DNA of 64,000 bases from Ligilactobacillus faecis (GTDB lineage Bacteria; Bacillota; Bacilli; Lactobacillales; Lactobacillaceae). The notes under the pieces were generated by a model. That model worked only from the letters and a program-made list of their open reading frames with translations. It was not told where the DNA came from and ran no database searches. This document shows, piece by piece, positions 8,195 through 17,399 of this stretch (its first letter is position 1; each line of letters opens with the position of its first letter). A program made the position numbers and the translations under genes. The stretch lies in assembly GCF_029889745.1 (NCBI RefSeq), contig NZ_CP123639.1, forward strand, positions 1,531,501-1,595,500, in the 5' to 3' direction.

Positions 8195-8490
8195 ATATTT
8201 GAATGTGATCTAAACACGTTGATAAGAGGAGTAACTTATTTAGATGAACTTTTAAGCGAGTCCTAATTGGTGCAAGGGGATAGGTTCAGAAATAAGTGAA
8301 AGTAGTCTTTGAGTGGTCAATGCGACGCCGATTAGCGAAGTTTTGGAAGGGAGCGCCCTTTATCGCGCCAACGTCTTACCTAGATCTTAGGTAGTACGGG
8401 GTAAGGTAGATATAGTGATATATCTATAAATCAAAGGTGGTAACACGCTAATTGGCGTCCTTTCGGCTAGGCTGGAAGGACGTTTTTTTA
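8195..8490 (+). promoter_or_regulatory. T-box riboswitch, predicted valine specificity (GUA specifier)
   Basis: Transcribed leader that senses uncharged tRNA and controls antitermination. Stem I shows AGTAAC on the 5' side and GAAA-GTA-GTCTTTGAG on the 3' side; alignment with the glyQS-type layout (GAAA, specifier, purine, stem) gives GTA (8302-8304), a Val codon. The T-box bulge AAGGTGGTAACACG (from 8434) contains TGGT, complementary to an ACCA tRNA end. The terminator is CGTCCTT / AAGGACG plus T-run at 8455-8489. It lies directly upstream of brnQ, consistent with derepression upon valine shortage. Confidence 0.85.
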
Positions 8491-8554
8491 TTACAGGAAA
8501 ATATCGAATCTTAGCTAAGATCTCTAAAATTAAAATTTTGAGGAGATTTTTATA

Positions 8555-9901
8555 ATGAAAAATAGAAAATTACACACAAAAGATTATTTGATCATTGCTT
8601 CTTTGATCTTTGGGATGTTTTTTGGGGCTGGCAATTTGATCTTTCCTGTTCATCTAGGACAGTTAGCGGGACAGAATTGGCTGTTGGCCGCTGTAGGTTT
8701 TTTGATCTCAGGCGTTTGTATCCCGTTACTTGCGATCTTAGCGCTAAGTGTGACTAGAAGTACAGGGATCTATGATCTTGCCCGTCCAGTCGGTCATTGG
8801 TATGCACTTTTCTTTTTGATCTTGATCCATGCAACGTTAGGTCCATTATTTGCTACACCAAGAACGGCAACCGTTCCGTTTGCGATGGGGATCGCGCCTT
8901 ATATTTCGACGCAAAACAGTTCATTTTGGCTAGCACTTTACTCGGGGATCTTCTTTTTAGTCGTTTATGCGTTCTCAGTACGCCAAAGTAATATTTTGAG
9001 TGCGATCGGTAAATTACTAAATCCTCTATTTTTAGGACTTTTATTGATCATTTTCTTTTTGGCAGCCCTTGATCCTTTAGGTAGTTCATTTGCTAATAAA
9101 GCAACAAATGCTTACGTAAGTAACGCGTTTACCAATGGTTTTTTAGAAGGCTACAATACGATGGATGCTTTAGCTGCTTTAGCTTTTGGGATCACGATCA
9201 TTACTGCGATCCAATTAATGGGCGTAAAAGAGCAAAAGAAGATCTCATTAGCAACTGCTAGAGCGGGGGCGCTAGGAATGTTTGGGATCGCGCTCGTTTA
9301 TCTGGCTTTGATCTTTTTAGGTGCAACTTCGCTAAATCAATTTAAATTAGCGGAAAATGGAGGAACGACTTTAGCTCAGATCGCACATCACTATTTGGGA
9401 ACATTAGGGGACGCTTTATTAGCAACGATGGCGACCGTTGGTTGTTTGACGACTGCAATGGGATTAGTTATCGCTTTTGCGCAAGATTTTCATAGTCGTT
9501 TTCCTAAGATCTCGTATAAGACATTTTTAGCTGCAAATTGTGCCCTCTCTTTTATTTTTGCAAATTTAGGGCTTGATCAGATCATTGCGTGGTCGTTACC
9601 TGTTTTGATGTTTTTATATCCGCTAGCAATTTCCTTGATCTGCTTGAGTTTACTAGCACCTCTTTTTCACGCTGATGTTTTAGTCTATCGTCTGACGACA
9701 TTTTTGACTTTGATCCCTGCGTTGTTTGATATGCTAAAAACTTTACCACCGCTTTTGCACAAAACACCTTTTGTGCAGACGTTGATCGCTTTTGCAGATA
9801 AATATCTGCCACTTTTTGAATTAGGCTTTGCGTGGCTTCCGTTTAGCTTATTTGGCTTAGGAATTGGAATATTACTGCACTACAGACGAAAATTACATTA
9901 A
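8555..9901 (+). CDS. brnQ: branched-chain amino acid transporter BrnQ (LIVCS family)
   Basis: Cation-coupled importer of leucine, isoleucine and valine in the cytoplasmic membrane. 448 residues with about twelve hydrophobic helices. The N-terminal motif FGMFFGAGNLIFPVHLGQLA is diagnostic of LIVCS carriers. ATG 8555 follows GAGGAG. It is the only gene behind the valine-type T-box leader and is followed by a terminator, so it is regulated singly by tRNA charging. Confidence 0.94.
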   Translation: MKNRKLHTKDYLIIASLIFGMFFGAGNLIFPVHLGQLAGQNWLLAAVGFLISGVCIPLLAILALSVTRSTGIYDLARPVGHWYALFFLILIHATLGPLFATPRTATVPFAMGIAPYISTQNSSFWLALYSGIFFLVVYAFSVRQSNILSAIGKLLNPLFLGLLLIIFFLAALDPLGSSFANKATNAYVSNAFTNGFLEGYNTMDALAALAFGITIITAIQLMGVKEQKKISLATARAGALGMFGIALVYLALIFLGATSLNQFKLAENGGTTLAQIAHHYLGTLGDALLATMATVGCLTTAMGLVIAFAQDFHSRFPKISYKTFLAANCALSFIFANLGLDQIIAWSLPVLMFLYPLAISLICLSLLAPLFHADVLVYRLTTFLTLIPALFDMLKTLPPLLHKTPFVQTLIAFADKYLPLFELGFAWLPFSLFGLGIGILLHYRRKLH

Positions 9902-9910
9902 AATTAAATG

Positions 9911-9940
9911 ATAAAGCTCGGAGGCCGAGCTTTATTTTTT
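9911..9940 (+). terminator. rho-independent terminator after brnQ
   Basis: AAAGCTCGG / CCGAGCTTT with T-run. Confidence 0.88.
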
Positions 9941-10072
9941 AGTGCGCATATATTGAAATGTAGAACTGTTATATATAATTATTTTGTTTAAAATTTCTCA
10001 ACAAGATAGGCAAAATTGGTTATAATAAAAGCAAAGAGATGAAGAGATGTGAAGAAAGTGAGGAATTATGTC

Positions 10073-10678
10073 GTGAAACTTATTGGGATCGTGGGGACGA
10101 ATTCAAAAAAGTCGACCAACCGTAACTTGCTAGTCTATATGCAAAAACATTTTGCTGATAAAGCTGAGATCGAATTGGTCGAGATCAAAGATCTACCACT
10201 CTTTAATAAACCTACTGATAAAAAGCTACCTGGATCGGTTTTAGAGATCGCCCAAAAAATCGAGGCAGCTGATGGCGTGATCATTGCTACTCCAGAATAC
10301 GATCATGCAGTCCCTGCTGCGTTAATGAATGCGCTAGCCTGGTTATCATATGGGATCACTCCACTTTTAAATAAACCAGTGATGATCACTGGCGCATCGT
10401 ATGGACAACTTGGTTCTTCACGCGCACAAGCTCAGTTACGTCAGATCTTAGATGCGCCTGAATTAAAAGCCAATGTTATGCCAGGGTCAGAATTTCTCTT
10501 ACCCCATTCTTTACAAGCTTTTGATGCTGACAATAACTTGCTTGATCTGGGGACTGTTCAAAAATTAGATGCCCTATTTGAAGATTTCTGTCTTTTTGTC
10601 AAGATCGCAGAAAAACTTTCAAATGCTCAAGATCTATTGCATAAAGAAGCCCAAGATTTTGATTGGGAAAAGCTTTGA
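10073..10678 (+). CDS. NADPH-dependent FMN reductase family protein
   Basis: Flavodoxin-fold reductase of 201 residues. KLIGIVGTNSKKSTNRNLL forms the FMN phosphate loop; ATPEYDHAVPAALMNALAW is the conserved second flavin loop; MITGASYGQLGSSRAQAQLR follows. I place the start at GTG 10073, preceded by GTGAGGAATT, because this aligns its N-terminus with the paralogue 18 bp downstream. Tandem pair, probably co-transcribed, likely supplying reduced flavin or reducing quinones. Substrate unknown. Confidence 0.82.
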   Translation: MKLIGIVGTNSKKSTNRNLLVYMQKHFADKAEIELVEIKDLPLFNKPTDKKLPGSVLEIAQKIEAADGVIIATPEYDHAVPAALMNALAWLSYGITPLLNKPVMITGASYGQLGSSRAQAQLRQILDAPELKANVMPGSEFLLPHSLQAFDADNNLLDLGTVQKLDALFEDFCLFVKIAEKLSNAQDLLHKEAQDFDWEKL

Positions 10679-10696
10679 TGGAAGGGAAGATGAAAA

Positions 10697-11911
10697 ATGA
10701 AATTTGTTGGGATCGTTGGTTCTAATTCTGAAGTATCATATAATCGAAAATTATTAGAATTTGTCAGAAAACACTTTAAAGATACGTTTGAGCTTGAGAT
10801 CTTAGAGATCGATGAAGTACCATTATTTAATCAAGATAAAAATTGGGAAGATAGTTTTCAGTTACGTCTTTTAAATAATAAGATCACGCGCGCTGACGGT
10901 GTGATCATTGCGACACCTGAGCATAATCATACGACAACGACTGCGCTAAAGAGTGTCCTCGAATGGCTCTCATATAAAGTTCATCCTTTTGAAAATAAAC
11001 CAGTGATGATCATGGGTGCTTCCTATTATGATCAAGGGACATCAAGAGCTCAACTACACTTGCGAAATATTTTGGATGCGCCAGGGGTAAATGCGTATGT
11101 TTTGCCTGGAAATGAATTTTTACTTGGTAAAGCTAAAGAGGCTTTTGATGATCAAGGAAATATCAAGAGTAAAGAAACGGTAGCTTTTTTAGGAACATGT
11201 TTGAATAATTTCATCAAATATGTCGATGTTGTCAAAGGCTTGAAGAAACCAAGACCGATCGAAGAAGAAGATCTTGATTGTAATCATCCGATCAAAACGA
11301 CAGTTACAGAAGTCGATCCAGATGATCCAGAATGGGTCGAAAAAGTAGCTGCTTTGAAAAATGCAGTTTCAGGTGATACGTATGTTAAATTAGATCATGG
11401 GATCTTGACAGTTGATCAGATCAATATGTTCTTACGCTCGATGCCGTTTGAACTGACATATGCCGATGATAACAACCAATTCTTGTATTACAATAATGCA
11501 CATCAAGATCCAGATGCAATGTTGGCTAAGCGGGTCCCAAGTCAATCAGGAAGTCGCTTGTCGACAGTCCATAATTCTTTACCACCAAAACGCATGAAAA
11601 ATGTTGAGTGGGTCGTTGGAACATTGCGTAACGGTAACCAAGAATATGTTCGGACTCTTGTACCAGGTTCGCCTGAAAATATCATCAACACCCACCATTA
11701 TCAAGCGATGTATTACCCAGATGGCTCGTACGCGGGGATCAATGAATTGGTCTTTAACTTTAAACCATGGCTAGATTGGTATTTAAAAGAAACAGGTCAA
11801 CGCTTAGTTGGTGGTAAAGCTTCAATGACGCCAGATGTAGCAACTAGCGCATCGCAAGCGACCCCAACTGAAGCGACATTAGACGCCAATACAGGCGCTT
11901 CTGAACATTAA
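10697..11911 (+). CDS. FMN reductase fused to a PAS-like domain
   Basis: Residues 1 to about 190 are an NADPH-dependent FMN reductase domain paralogous to the preceding gene (GIVGSNSEVSYNRKLLEF, ATPEHNHTTTTALKSVLEWL). Residues about 230-375 form a second domain with a PAS_10/DUF438-like pattern (LDHGILTVDQINMFLRSMPF, then FLYYNNAHQDPD and an HNSLPPK segment). The last about 25 residues are a Thr/Ala/Ser-rich tail. The pairing suggests flavin reduction coupled to redox or ligand sensing; a similar architecture occurs in other lactobacilli as far as I recall. Function unproven. Confidence 0.78.
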   Translation: MKFVGIVGSNSEVSYNRKLLEFVRKHFKDTFELEILEIDEVPLFNQDKNWEDSFQLRLLNNKITRADGVIIATPEHNHTTTTALKSVLEWLSYKVHPFENKPVMIMGASYYDQGTSRAQLHLRNILDAPGVNAYVLPGNEFLLGKAKEAFDDQGNIKSKETVAFLGTCLNNFIKYVDVVKGLKKPRPIEEEDLDCNHPIKTTVTEVDPDDPEWVEKVAALKNAVSGDTYVKLDHGILTVDQINMFLRSMPFELTYADDNNQFLYYNNAHQDPDAMLAKRVPSQSGSRLSTVHNSLPPKRMKNVEWVVGTLRNGNQEYVRTLVPGSPENIINTHHYQAMYYPDGSYAGINELVFNFKPWLDWYLKETGQRLVGGKASMTPDVATSASQATPTEATLDANTGASEH

Positions 11912-11924
11912 GCAGCTGATAAAA

Positions 11925-11957
11925 AACTATGGCATTTGAAGTGCCATGGTTTTTTTG
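11925..11957 (+). terminator. rho-independent terminator
   Basis: AACTATGGCA / TGCCATGGTTT hairpin with T-run. Confidence 0.82.
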
Positions 11958-12023
11958 TTGTGTACAATGCGGAATGGTTGAGTTTTGAAAGGGGCTTCTG
12001 TTATATTTAAGAGGTGAAAGGTG

Positions 12024-12299
12024 GTGAAAAAAATGGAGATGCTCTTTATCGTTTTACACGTATTCTTTGGTTTAGGGGCGTTTGCTGGTTCGTTATTACT
12101 TGCTATCAGTTTTAAAGATAAATTTCATGAATTATCTAAATTACAGCGTACCGCTCTTTTAGTGACGATCGGTAGTTTATTTGCAACATTAGTCGTCACG
12201 ATGGCTGCACGAGGAAATGTGATCTTTGCACTTTTCTTTAGTTTTTTAGCAGTTGGTGCTTGTGGTTATTTAGCCTTTACAAAACCAAAAAAAGCTTAA
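12024..12299 (+). CDS. small membrane protein of unknown function
   Basis: About 91 residues with three predicted membrane segments (LFIVLHVFFGLGAFAGSLLL, ALLVTIGSLFATLVVTMAA, VIFALFFSFLAVGACGYLAF) and a lysine-rich end. Two adjacent GTG codons (12021, 12024) and an ATG (12033) are possible starts; GAGGTG at 12011 fits 12024. I do not recognise the family. It stands alone between two terminators. Confidence 0.65.
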   Translation: MKKMEMLFIVLHVFFGLGAFAGSLLLAISFKDKFHELSKLQRTALLVTIGSLFATLVVTMAARGNVIFALFFSFLAVGACGYLAFTKPKKA

Positions 12300-12365
12300 A
12301 TTAATTACGTTAAAAGTCCTTTGAAAGTAGGGCACAGATCGTAGCTTACTTTGAGCGAACTTTTA

Positions 12366-12395
12366 GCAGCTCTCTAATTTTAGAGAGCTTTTTTA
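12366..12395 (+). terminator. rho-independent terminator
   Basis: AGCTCTCTA / TAGAGAGCT hairpin plus T-run. Confidence 0.85.
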
Positions 12396-12431
12396 CTTGT
12401 TAAAATAAAATTAAAAAAGAGATGGTAGATC

Positions 12432-12878
12432 ATGATCAGAAAGATGCACGAAACAGAGCTAGAGAGTATTTTAGATATTTGGTTGACAAGTAATTTAGAA
12501 GCCCATCCGTTTGTTGCTAAAGAGTATTGGTATGAGAATTTGGCACAAGTCAAAAGCGATCTTCCTAAGGCAACGATATATGTAGCAACTGATGTAAAAG
12601 ATCAGCCCCTAGGGTTTATCGGCATAATGGATAACTATATCGCTGGGATCTTTGTAAAAAGTACTGCACGTAGCCAAGGTGTTGGGCACAAGTTGATCGC
12701 ACAGGCTAAGGAAAATAGTACGATGTTAACGCTCAATGTTTACCAAAAAAATGAACGTGCGGTAGCTTTTTATCAACGCGAAGACTTTAAGATCATAAAA
12801 ACCGAGTTTGATAAAACTGTCAAAGAAAAAGAATATTTGATGCGTTGGACGTCCAATGAAGCTGTCGACTTTAAATAA
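12432..12878 (+). CDS. GNAT-family N-acetyltransferase
   Basis: Acetyl-CoA-dependent acyltransferase of 148 residues. It begins IRKMHETELESILDIW; the acetyl-CoA pyrophosphate loop is ARSQGVGHKLI (about residues 77-87), followed by LNVYQKNERAVAFYQREDF, the usual C-terminal strand and helix. Resembles the YjaB-like group. ATG 12432 follows AAGAGATGG. Acceptor substrate unknown. Confidence 0.85.
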   Translation: MIRKMHETELESILDIWLTSNLEAHPFVAKEYWYENLAQVKSDLPKATIYVATDVKDQPLGFIGIMDNYIAGIFVKSTARSQGVGHKLIAQAKENSTMLTLNVYQKNERAVAFYQREDFKIIKTEFDKTVKEKEYLMRWTSNEAVDFK

Positions 12879-12881
12879 GCA

Positions 12882-12909
12882 TTGCAATTTCTAAATTTTA
12901 ATGTAAAAT
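12882..12909 (+). promoter_or_regulatory. promoter of asnA
   Basis: TTGCAA (12882-12887), 16-bp spacer, TAAAAT (12904-12909). There is no room for a T-box leader before asnA. Confidence 0.6.
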
Positions 12910-12940
12910 TAAGATAATTAATTAAGAAAGGATGACATTT

Positions 12941-13948
12941 ATGGATCTTATTATTCCAAAAGATTATGATCCAAAGCTTGATGTCAAGCAAACGCAAGAA
13001 GCGATCCGCTATATTCGTGAGACGTTTCAAGATGAATTTGGCAAAGAGCTTGGATTGACTCGTGTTTCAGCGCCAATGTATTTAGAAAAGAGCTCGGGGT
13101 TAAATGATAATTTGAATGGCTATGAGACACCTGTGTCTTTTACGATGGAAAGTCTCCCTGGAGATACCATTGAAGTTGTCCATTCTTTAGCTAAATGGAA
13201 ACGGATGGCGCTCAAGCAATATGATTTTGACCTCCATGAAGGTCTTTATACAAATATGAACGCGATCAGAAAAGATGAAGAATTAGATAATTATCATTCT
13301 AGTTATGTTGATCAATGGGACTGGGAAAAAGTTATTGCTAAAGATGAGCGTAACATGAAGACTTTAGAAGATACTGTGCGCCGGATCTTTAAAGTGATCA
13401 AACATATGGAAAATGAAGTTTGGTATAAATATCCTCAAGCAGTTAACAAATTACCCGACGATATCTTTTTTATTACGACCCAAGAGTTAGAGGATCGTTA
13501 CCCAGAGCTGACACCAGAAGAGCGTGAAGATGCGATCTGTAAAGAATACGGTGCTGTTTTTTTGATGCAGATCGGAGATAAGTTAAAGAGCGGTCAAAAA
13601 CATGATGGACGGGCGCCGGATTATGATGATTGGAAATTGAACGGTGATATTTTATTCTGGTATGAACCACTAGATTGCCGTCTGGAACTTTCCAGCATGG
13701 GGATCCGCGTAGATGAAGATTCGATGGCTTCACAGCTAGCTAAAGCAGATGCGCTTGATCGTAAAGAGTTACCATACCATAAGATGATCCTAAGTAAGGA
13801 GTTGCCCTACACGATCGGTGGTGGGATCGGACAATCACGTTTGTGTATGCTCTTATTAGGTAAGGCCCATGTTGGTGAAGTGCAAGCAAGTATTTGGCCA
13901 AAAGAGATGGTCGAAAAGTGTCGCCAACATAACATCAATATTTTATAA
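12941..13948 (+). CDS. asnA: aspartate-ammonia ligase (AsnA)
   Basis: Makes asparagine from aspartate and ammonia with ATP in the cytoplasm; fold is like class II aminoacyl-tRNA synthetases. ATG 12941 ([18 protein letters not shown]) follows GAAAGGA at 8 bp; the upstream in-frame ATG at 12932 overlaps that site. Family motifs include [16 protein letters not shown] and the C-terminal [16 protein letters not shown]. 335 residues, normal. Single-gene unit. Confidence 0.95.
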   Translation: MDLIIPKDYDPKLDVKQTQEAIRYIRETFQDEFGKELGLTRVSAPMYLEKSSGLNDNLNGYETPVSFTMESLPGDTIEVVHSLAKWKRMALKQYDFDLHEGLYTNMNAIRKDEELDNYHSSYVDQWDWEKVIAKDERNMKTLEDTVRRIFKVIKHMENEVWYKYPQAVNKLPDDIFFITTQELEDRYPELTPEEREDAICKEYGAVFLMQIGDKLKSGQKHDGRAPDYDDWKLNGDILFWYEPLDCRLELSSMGIRVDEDSMASQLAKADALDRKELPYHKMILSKELPYTIGGGIGQSRLCMLLLGKAHVGEVQASIWPKEMVEKCRQHNINIL

Positions 13949-13954
13949 TAGTTT

Positions 13955-13990
13955 TGAACGACTGATAGAGCGATCTGTCGGCCGTTTTTT
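13955..13990 (+). terminator. probable terminator after asnA
   Basis: Imperfect hairpin AACGACTGATAG / CTGTCGGCCGTT followed by TTTTT. Confidence 0.6.
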
Positions 13991-14025
13991 AGTCGAATAA
14001 GAAAGGATAAAATAGACTTAGAAAA

Positions 14026-14850
14026 ATGAAGTTAAAAAAGATATTGTTGAGCTTAGCGGCACTCTTTGTGCTTGGAGGCACGTTAGCGCCAACGACAGTC
14101 CAAAGTGAGACGCTTGCTAGTCGCAGAACGCATTACTATCGTTCGAGCAGTAGTCAAGGGACGCTCAAAGAGAGCACGCCTTCAGAACAGCTGGCTCGTT
14201 CAGTTTTAACACCCACAGTCGTCAAACAACTTGGGGGCGAGCAAAATATCAAATGGAACCAACACGGAGCTTTTATCATCAATAATGATAAAACAAAACT
14301 GAAGGCTAAAGTATCCAGTGCACCGTATGCGACTAATACAGTCGATCAATTGCAACGACCGACAGTTGCTAACGCGCTTTTAAATAAAACGACACGCCAA
14401 TATAAGAGTCGAGAACAGACCAACAATGGTTCGACTAGTTGGCGTCCTCAAGGTTTCAAGCAAGTTACCGGCCTGTCTGGAACGTATAATCACGCCTATG
14501 ATCGGGGACACTTGCTAGGTTACGCTCTTGTTGGGAATATTAGAGGTTTTGATGCTAGCGAGAGCAACCCTAAAAATATCGCGACTCAAACTGCCTGGGC
14601 CAATGAAGCCAATGCACGTTATTCAACAGGGCAAAACTATTATGAAAGTTTAGTTCGTAAAGCTTTAGATAAAAATAAAACAGTGCGTTACCGCGTTACA
14701 AATATTTATGATGGAAATGCTTTAGTTCCAGCAGGCGCTCACATAGAAGCGAAAGCTAGTGATGGTAGTTTAGAATACAATGTCTTTATCCCAAATGTAC
14801 AAAAAGGCTTAAAGATCAACTATATGACTGGACAAGTAACAAAGGGGTGA
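14026..14850 (+). CDS. secreted DNA/RNA non-specific endonuclease
   Basis: Beta-beta-alpha-metal nuclease of the EndA/NucA type. The N-terminal signal peptide ([19 protein letters not shown]) predicts export. The catalytic motif [11 protein letters not shown] (His as general base) lies near residue 163, followed by [16 protein letters not shown] containing the metal-binding Asn. 274 residues. In streptococci EndA degrades one strand during DNA uptake; comFA/comFC elsewhere in this window make that plausible, but extracellular nutrient scavenging is equally possible. Directly followed by the MazG-like gene at 7 bp. Confidence 0.88.
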   Translation: MKLKKILLSLAALFVLGGTLAPTTVQSETLASRRTHYYRSSSSQGTLKESTPSEQLARSVLTPTVVKQLGGEQNIKWNQHGAFIINNDKTKLKAKVSSAPYATNTVDQLQRPTVANALLNKTTRQYKSREQTNNGSTSWRPQGFKQVTGLSGTYNHAYDRGHLLGYALVGNIRGFDASESNPKNIATQTAWANEANARYSTGQNYYESLVRKALDKNKTVRYRVTNIYDGNALVPAGAHIEAKASDGSLEYNVFIPNVQKGLKINYMTGQVTKG

Positions 14851-14857
14851 TCCCATA

Positions 14858-15169
14858 ATGGAATTAAGTGAAGTAGAAAAACGTGCAAAAGCGATCCGCA
14901 AACTTTACCGCGCTTTAGAAGAAAAACATCACGGCTCTGCTTGGAGCGTAGAAGAAGACGCGCTGGCATTTATGACTGATGCAGCCCTTGTCGGACGGCT
15001 GACGATGGATCATGAAGGACGTTGGCCTAAAACAAGTGATGATGAATTAGCTTATAAGATCGGAGAATCAGTTTGGTGGCTCGCAACGCTGGCTGAACGA
15101 ACTGGGCTTAACCTAGAAGAGTGTGTGCAGCACTTTCTAGAAGATAAAGAAAATTCACTACGAAAATAA
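14858..15169 (+). CDS. MazG-like protein
   Basis: 103-residue all-helical protein resembling small MazG-like nucleotide pyrophosphohydrolases. EEDALAFMTDAALVGRL and DDELAYKIGESVWWLATLAE supply the spaced acidic residues (ExxE...ExxD-like) that bind Mg2+. ATG 14858 follows GGGGTGATCC. Its TAA stop (15167-15169) is the first three bases of the terminal inverted repeat of the adjacent IS1182-family element, so the native C-terminus may have been altered. Substrate unknown. Confidence 0.6.
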   Translation: MELSEVEKRAKAIRKLYRALEEKHHGSAWSVEEDALAFMTDAALVGRLTMDHEGRWPKTSDDELAYKIGESVWWLATLAERTGLNLEECVQHFLEDKENSLRK

Positions 15170-15205
15170 CTAAAGAAGGGGCTGGGAAAAAACTACTAGC
15201 CTGAA

Positions 15206-16873
15206 CTAAAAATACCTGATCAAATCTCGTTTTTGAGAAATTTGATCAGGTATTTTTCTTTTATGCTTGTTTTCGGATCGTTTTTTCAAAAATCCTCCCC
15301 CTATTTCTTTGAATAGGTGCCATAATTTTGATATATTGATCGTCAAAAGTATCAGTCCGATCTCATTTCGAACTGCTTTCTCTCCTCTAACATGTACTCG
15401 GCGTACGCCAAAATTACCCTTCATATCTCCGAAAATGGTTTCAACATCTGTACGTCTTCTCGCGTAGATCTTTGAACCCTTTTCACTTGAAAGGTCTTCT
15501 GCGGCACTATTTTTAAAAAATTCCCAGTTATAATTTATGGCTTTAGTTCGCTGATAGCCCTTAGGTGTCTTAGCTAAGTTTTCAAGTTCTTTAGTGGCCT
15601 GGAAAACATCAGCTACGTAAACTTTAAAGTTTCTTTTGAATCCATATTTGTCCACACTTGAACTGTATCTTTGAAACTTAAATACTACACCGTCAGGATC
15701 TGTATAATAATCATCTTCTGCATGATATGTCCAATTTTTGATATTGCGTGGATCTTTTTTGTATTTGCGACTCTGTTCTTTTTGATACATTGGATAGGGC
15801 ATCAAGGGAATTTTTTCAAACATATCAGTAACAGCCTGATAGTTAGCTTCATTCCCATATCCAGCGTCCGCCACTATATATTTGAATAGTTCTAAGTTAG
15901 TAAAAGATTTTAAAAATGGCACTAATGTCCGTGTGTCCGTTGGGTTAGGAAATATATCATAATGTAGGACAAAGCGACCGCTAGTCGCGATCTGTAAATT
16001 GTAAGCAGGCTTTAGTTGCCCATTTTTCATATGATCTTCCTTTAAACGCATAAAAGTAGCGTCATTATCTGTTTTTGAGAAGCTATTTCGTCCCTGAAAG
16101 ATCTTCCTATTACGTTCGTATCTTTCTTTTCTTGGCAGAAGATCAGTTTGGAGTTTGCGTTTGATGCTTTTTAGTCTTCGACGAGCTCGCTTATTTTTTG
16201 AACCACCTTTTATGACTTTAGGTTCAGTAGCGATATCTTCTTCAATCGCATCTAATTTAAGATCGGTCCCCTTAATAAGCTCCTTTATCGCATCACTGGA
16301 CCCCAGCATATCTTTTGAAATAGCGATATCAACTTGGTGTTGGATCAGCTCGTCATAGGTCTTAGCTACTCTTTCATCAAGCGACTTTTCAAACTTATCA
16401 GAAGCATTTTTCCAGGTAAAACTATAGCGATTAGCATCAGCTTCTAATTTAGTACCATCAATAAATAAAGCTTCATCGGCATCTAACATACCATTTTTAG
16501 ATAGAAGCAAGGTAAACAGCACAAAGGCTTTTTCGATGATTTCTTTAGCATGATCACTTGACCGGAAGTTATTGATAGTCTTATAACTAACAGAAGTATT
16601 TCCGCTTAACCACATCATTGGAAGATAGTATTGATTCAATTTAGCGATCTTTCTACCAGAAAAGACGGATTCATGGTAAGCAAATAAAGTCATTTTTAAA
16701 AGCATAGCTGGATGAAAAGCTGGACGACCGGTATGTGAAGTGTCCTCTAAAAGAATATCTTGGGGGATCGAATCAACAAAATGACTGATCAAAACAGCAA
16801 TATGATCAGCAGGTAATTTCATTGAATAAGTGATATCCAATTCTAATTCAGATGTGTTATAATTTTTATACAT
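15206..16873 (-). CDS. IS1182-family transposase
   Basis: DDE transposase of 555 residues. The N-terminal domain includes GRPAFHPAMLLKMTLFAYHE and SYKTINNFR, typical of IS1182/IS5-like DUF772 domains. Catalytic acidic residues are in FIDGTKLEADANRY, VADAGYG and the C-terminal DVETIFGDMKGNFGVRR. ATG 16873 is preceded by AAAGGAGAG on the minus strand; longer in-frame starts lack a site. Intact. Confidence 0.92.
   Translation of the reverse strand: MYKNYNTSELELDITYSMKLPADHIAVLISHFVDSIPQDILLEDTSHTGRPAFHPAMLLKMTLFAYHESVFSGRKIAKLNQYYLPMMWLSGNTSVSYKTINNFRSSDHAKEIIEKAFVLFTLLLSKNGMLDADEALFIDGTKLEADANRYSFTWKNASDKFEKSLDERVAKTYDELIQHQVDIAISKDMLGSSDAIKELIKGTDLKLDAIEEDIATEPKVIKGGSKNKRARRRLKSIKRKLQTDLLPRKERYERNRKIFQGRNSFSKTDNDATFMRLKEDHMKNGQLKPAYNLQIATSGRFVLHYDIFPNPTDTRTLVPFLKSFTNLELFKYIVADAGYGNEANYQAVTDMFEKIPLMPYPMYQKEQSRKYKKDPRNIKNWTYHAEDDYYTDPDGVVFKFQRYSSSVDKYGFKRNFKVYVADVFQATKELENLAKTPKGYQRTKAINYNWEFFKNSAAEDLSSEKGSKIYARRRTDVETIFGDMKGNFGVRRVHVRGEKAVRNEIGLILLTINISKLWHLFKEIGGGFLKKRSENKHKRKIPDQISQKRDLIRYF
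15208..15257. terminator. hairpin at the transposase 3' end inside the IS
   Basis: AAAAATACCTGATCAAAT / ATTTGATCAGGTATTTTT: long symmetric stem with A/T runs on both sides, able to terminate in either direction. Confidence 0.8.
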
Positions 16874-16928
16874 GGTAGGTCTCTCCTTTATTATTTTTGG
16901 ACAACTTAATATTAGCAAGAGATCGATC

Positions 16929-16970
16929 ATATGAAAAGGCTCACGTTGAAAAAATTCGACGTGAGCCTCT
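16929..16970. terminator. hairpin at the transposase 5' end inside the IS
   Basis: AAGGCTCACGT / ACGTGAGCCT stem between the right end and the transposase start; likely blocks read-through into the element. Confidence 0.65.
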
Positions 16971-17051
16971 TTCTTTATTAGAACTGAGTTTTTTCCCAGC
17001 CCCTTCTTTAGTTAGGTTTGCTTTTATCAAATAGACACAAAAAACATGTCT

Positions 17052-17399
17052 TTAGGTGTGTTCGAGTTCATAGACTCGGTTGTCAGCTTCATCATAAACG
17101 CTGATCGGTTGACCATCGACCGCATCGATCCTAAGTTGGTAGCCATAACCATCTAAAAAAACTAGTTCTTTTTCAGTTAATATCTGAACTTGACCGGCTA
17201 ACTCACGATGGTCGATCAGGATGTGCAAATCAGGTGTGATCTCTAAAGAGTGTTTCCGTTTACTGAGTTCATCTGTAAACCGCCAAGTTCCAATATATAT
17301 TGACGGTAATGCAACTTGTATAGCCTTTTGTTTTTTTAGCTTGATCACATGACTGAATAGCGTCTGGCTTAAATTATTAAGCCAACCATTTTGCTTCAT
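17052..17399 (-). CDS. DUF4828-like protein
   Basis: 115-residue soluble protein on the minus strand with no membrane segment. It contains IYIGTWRFTDELSKRKHSLEI and a C-terminal half of alternating short strands (LAGQVQILTEKELVFLDGYG), suggesting a small beta-rich fold. Resembles DUF4828 proteins of lactobacilli, which I recall near Gfo/Idh/MocA oxidoreductase genes as here. Function unknown. Confidence 0.6.
   Translation of the reverse strand: MKQNGWLNNLSQTLFSHVIKLKKQKAIQVALPSIYIGTWRFTDELSKRKHSLEITPDLHILIDHRELAGQVQILTEKELVFLDGYGYQLRIDAVDGQPISVYDEADNRVYELEHT

Larger units (their letters stand above)
15167..17014 (-). mobile_element. IS1182-family insertion sequence
   Basis: About 1.85 kb element bounded by perfect 28-bp inverted repeats at 15167-15194 and 16987-17014 (core GAAGGGGCTGGGAAAAAACT), with one transposase gene on the minus strand. 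No direct target duplication is evident outside the repeats. Outward-facing hairpins sit at both ends (15208-15257 and 16929-16970). Apparently intact. Confidence 0.88.

Noticed and set aside
12879-12940. Asparagine T-box before asnA
   Set aside because: Only about 60 bp separate the genes and no T-box motif is present; an ordinary promoter explains the region.
15671-15889. Plus-strand ORFs within the IS1182 transposase region
   Set aside because: They are antisense shadows of the transposase gene without ribosome binding sites.
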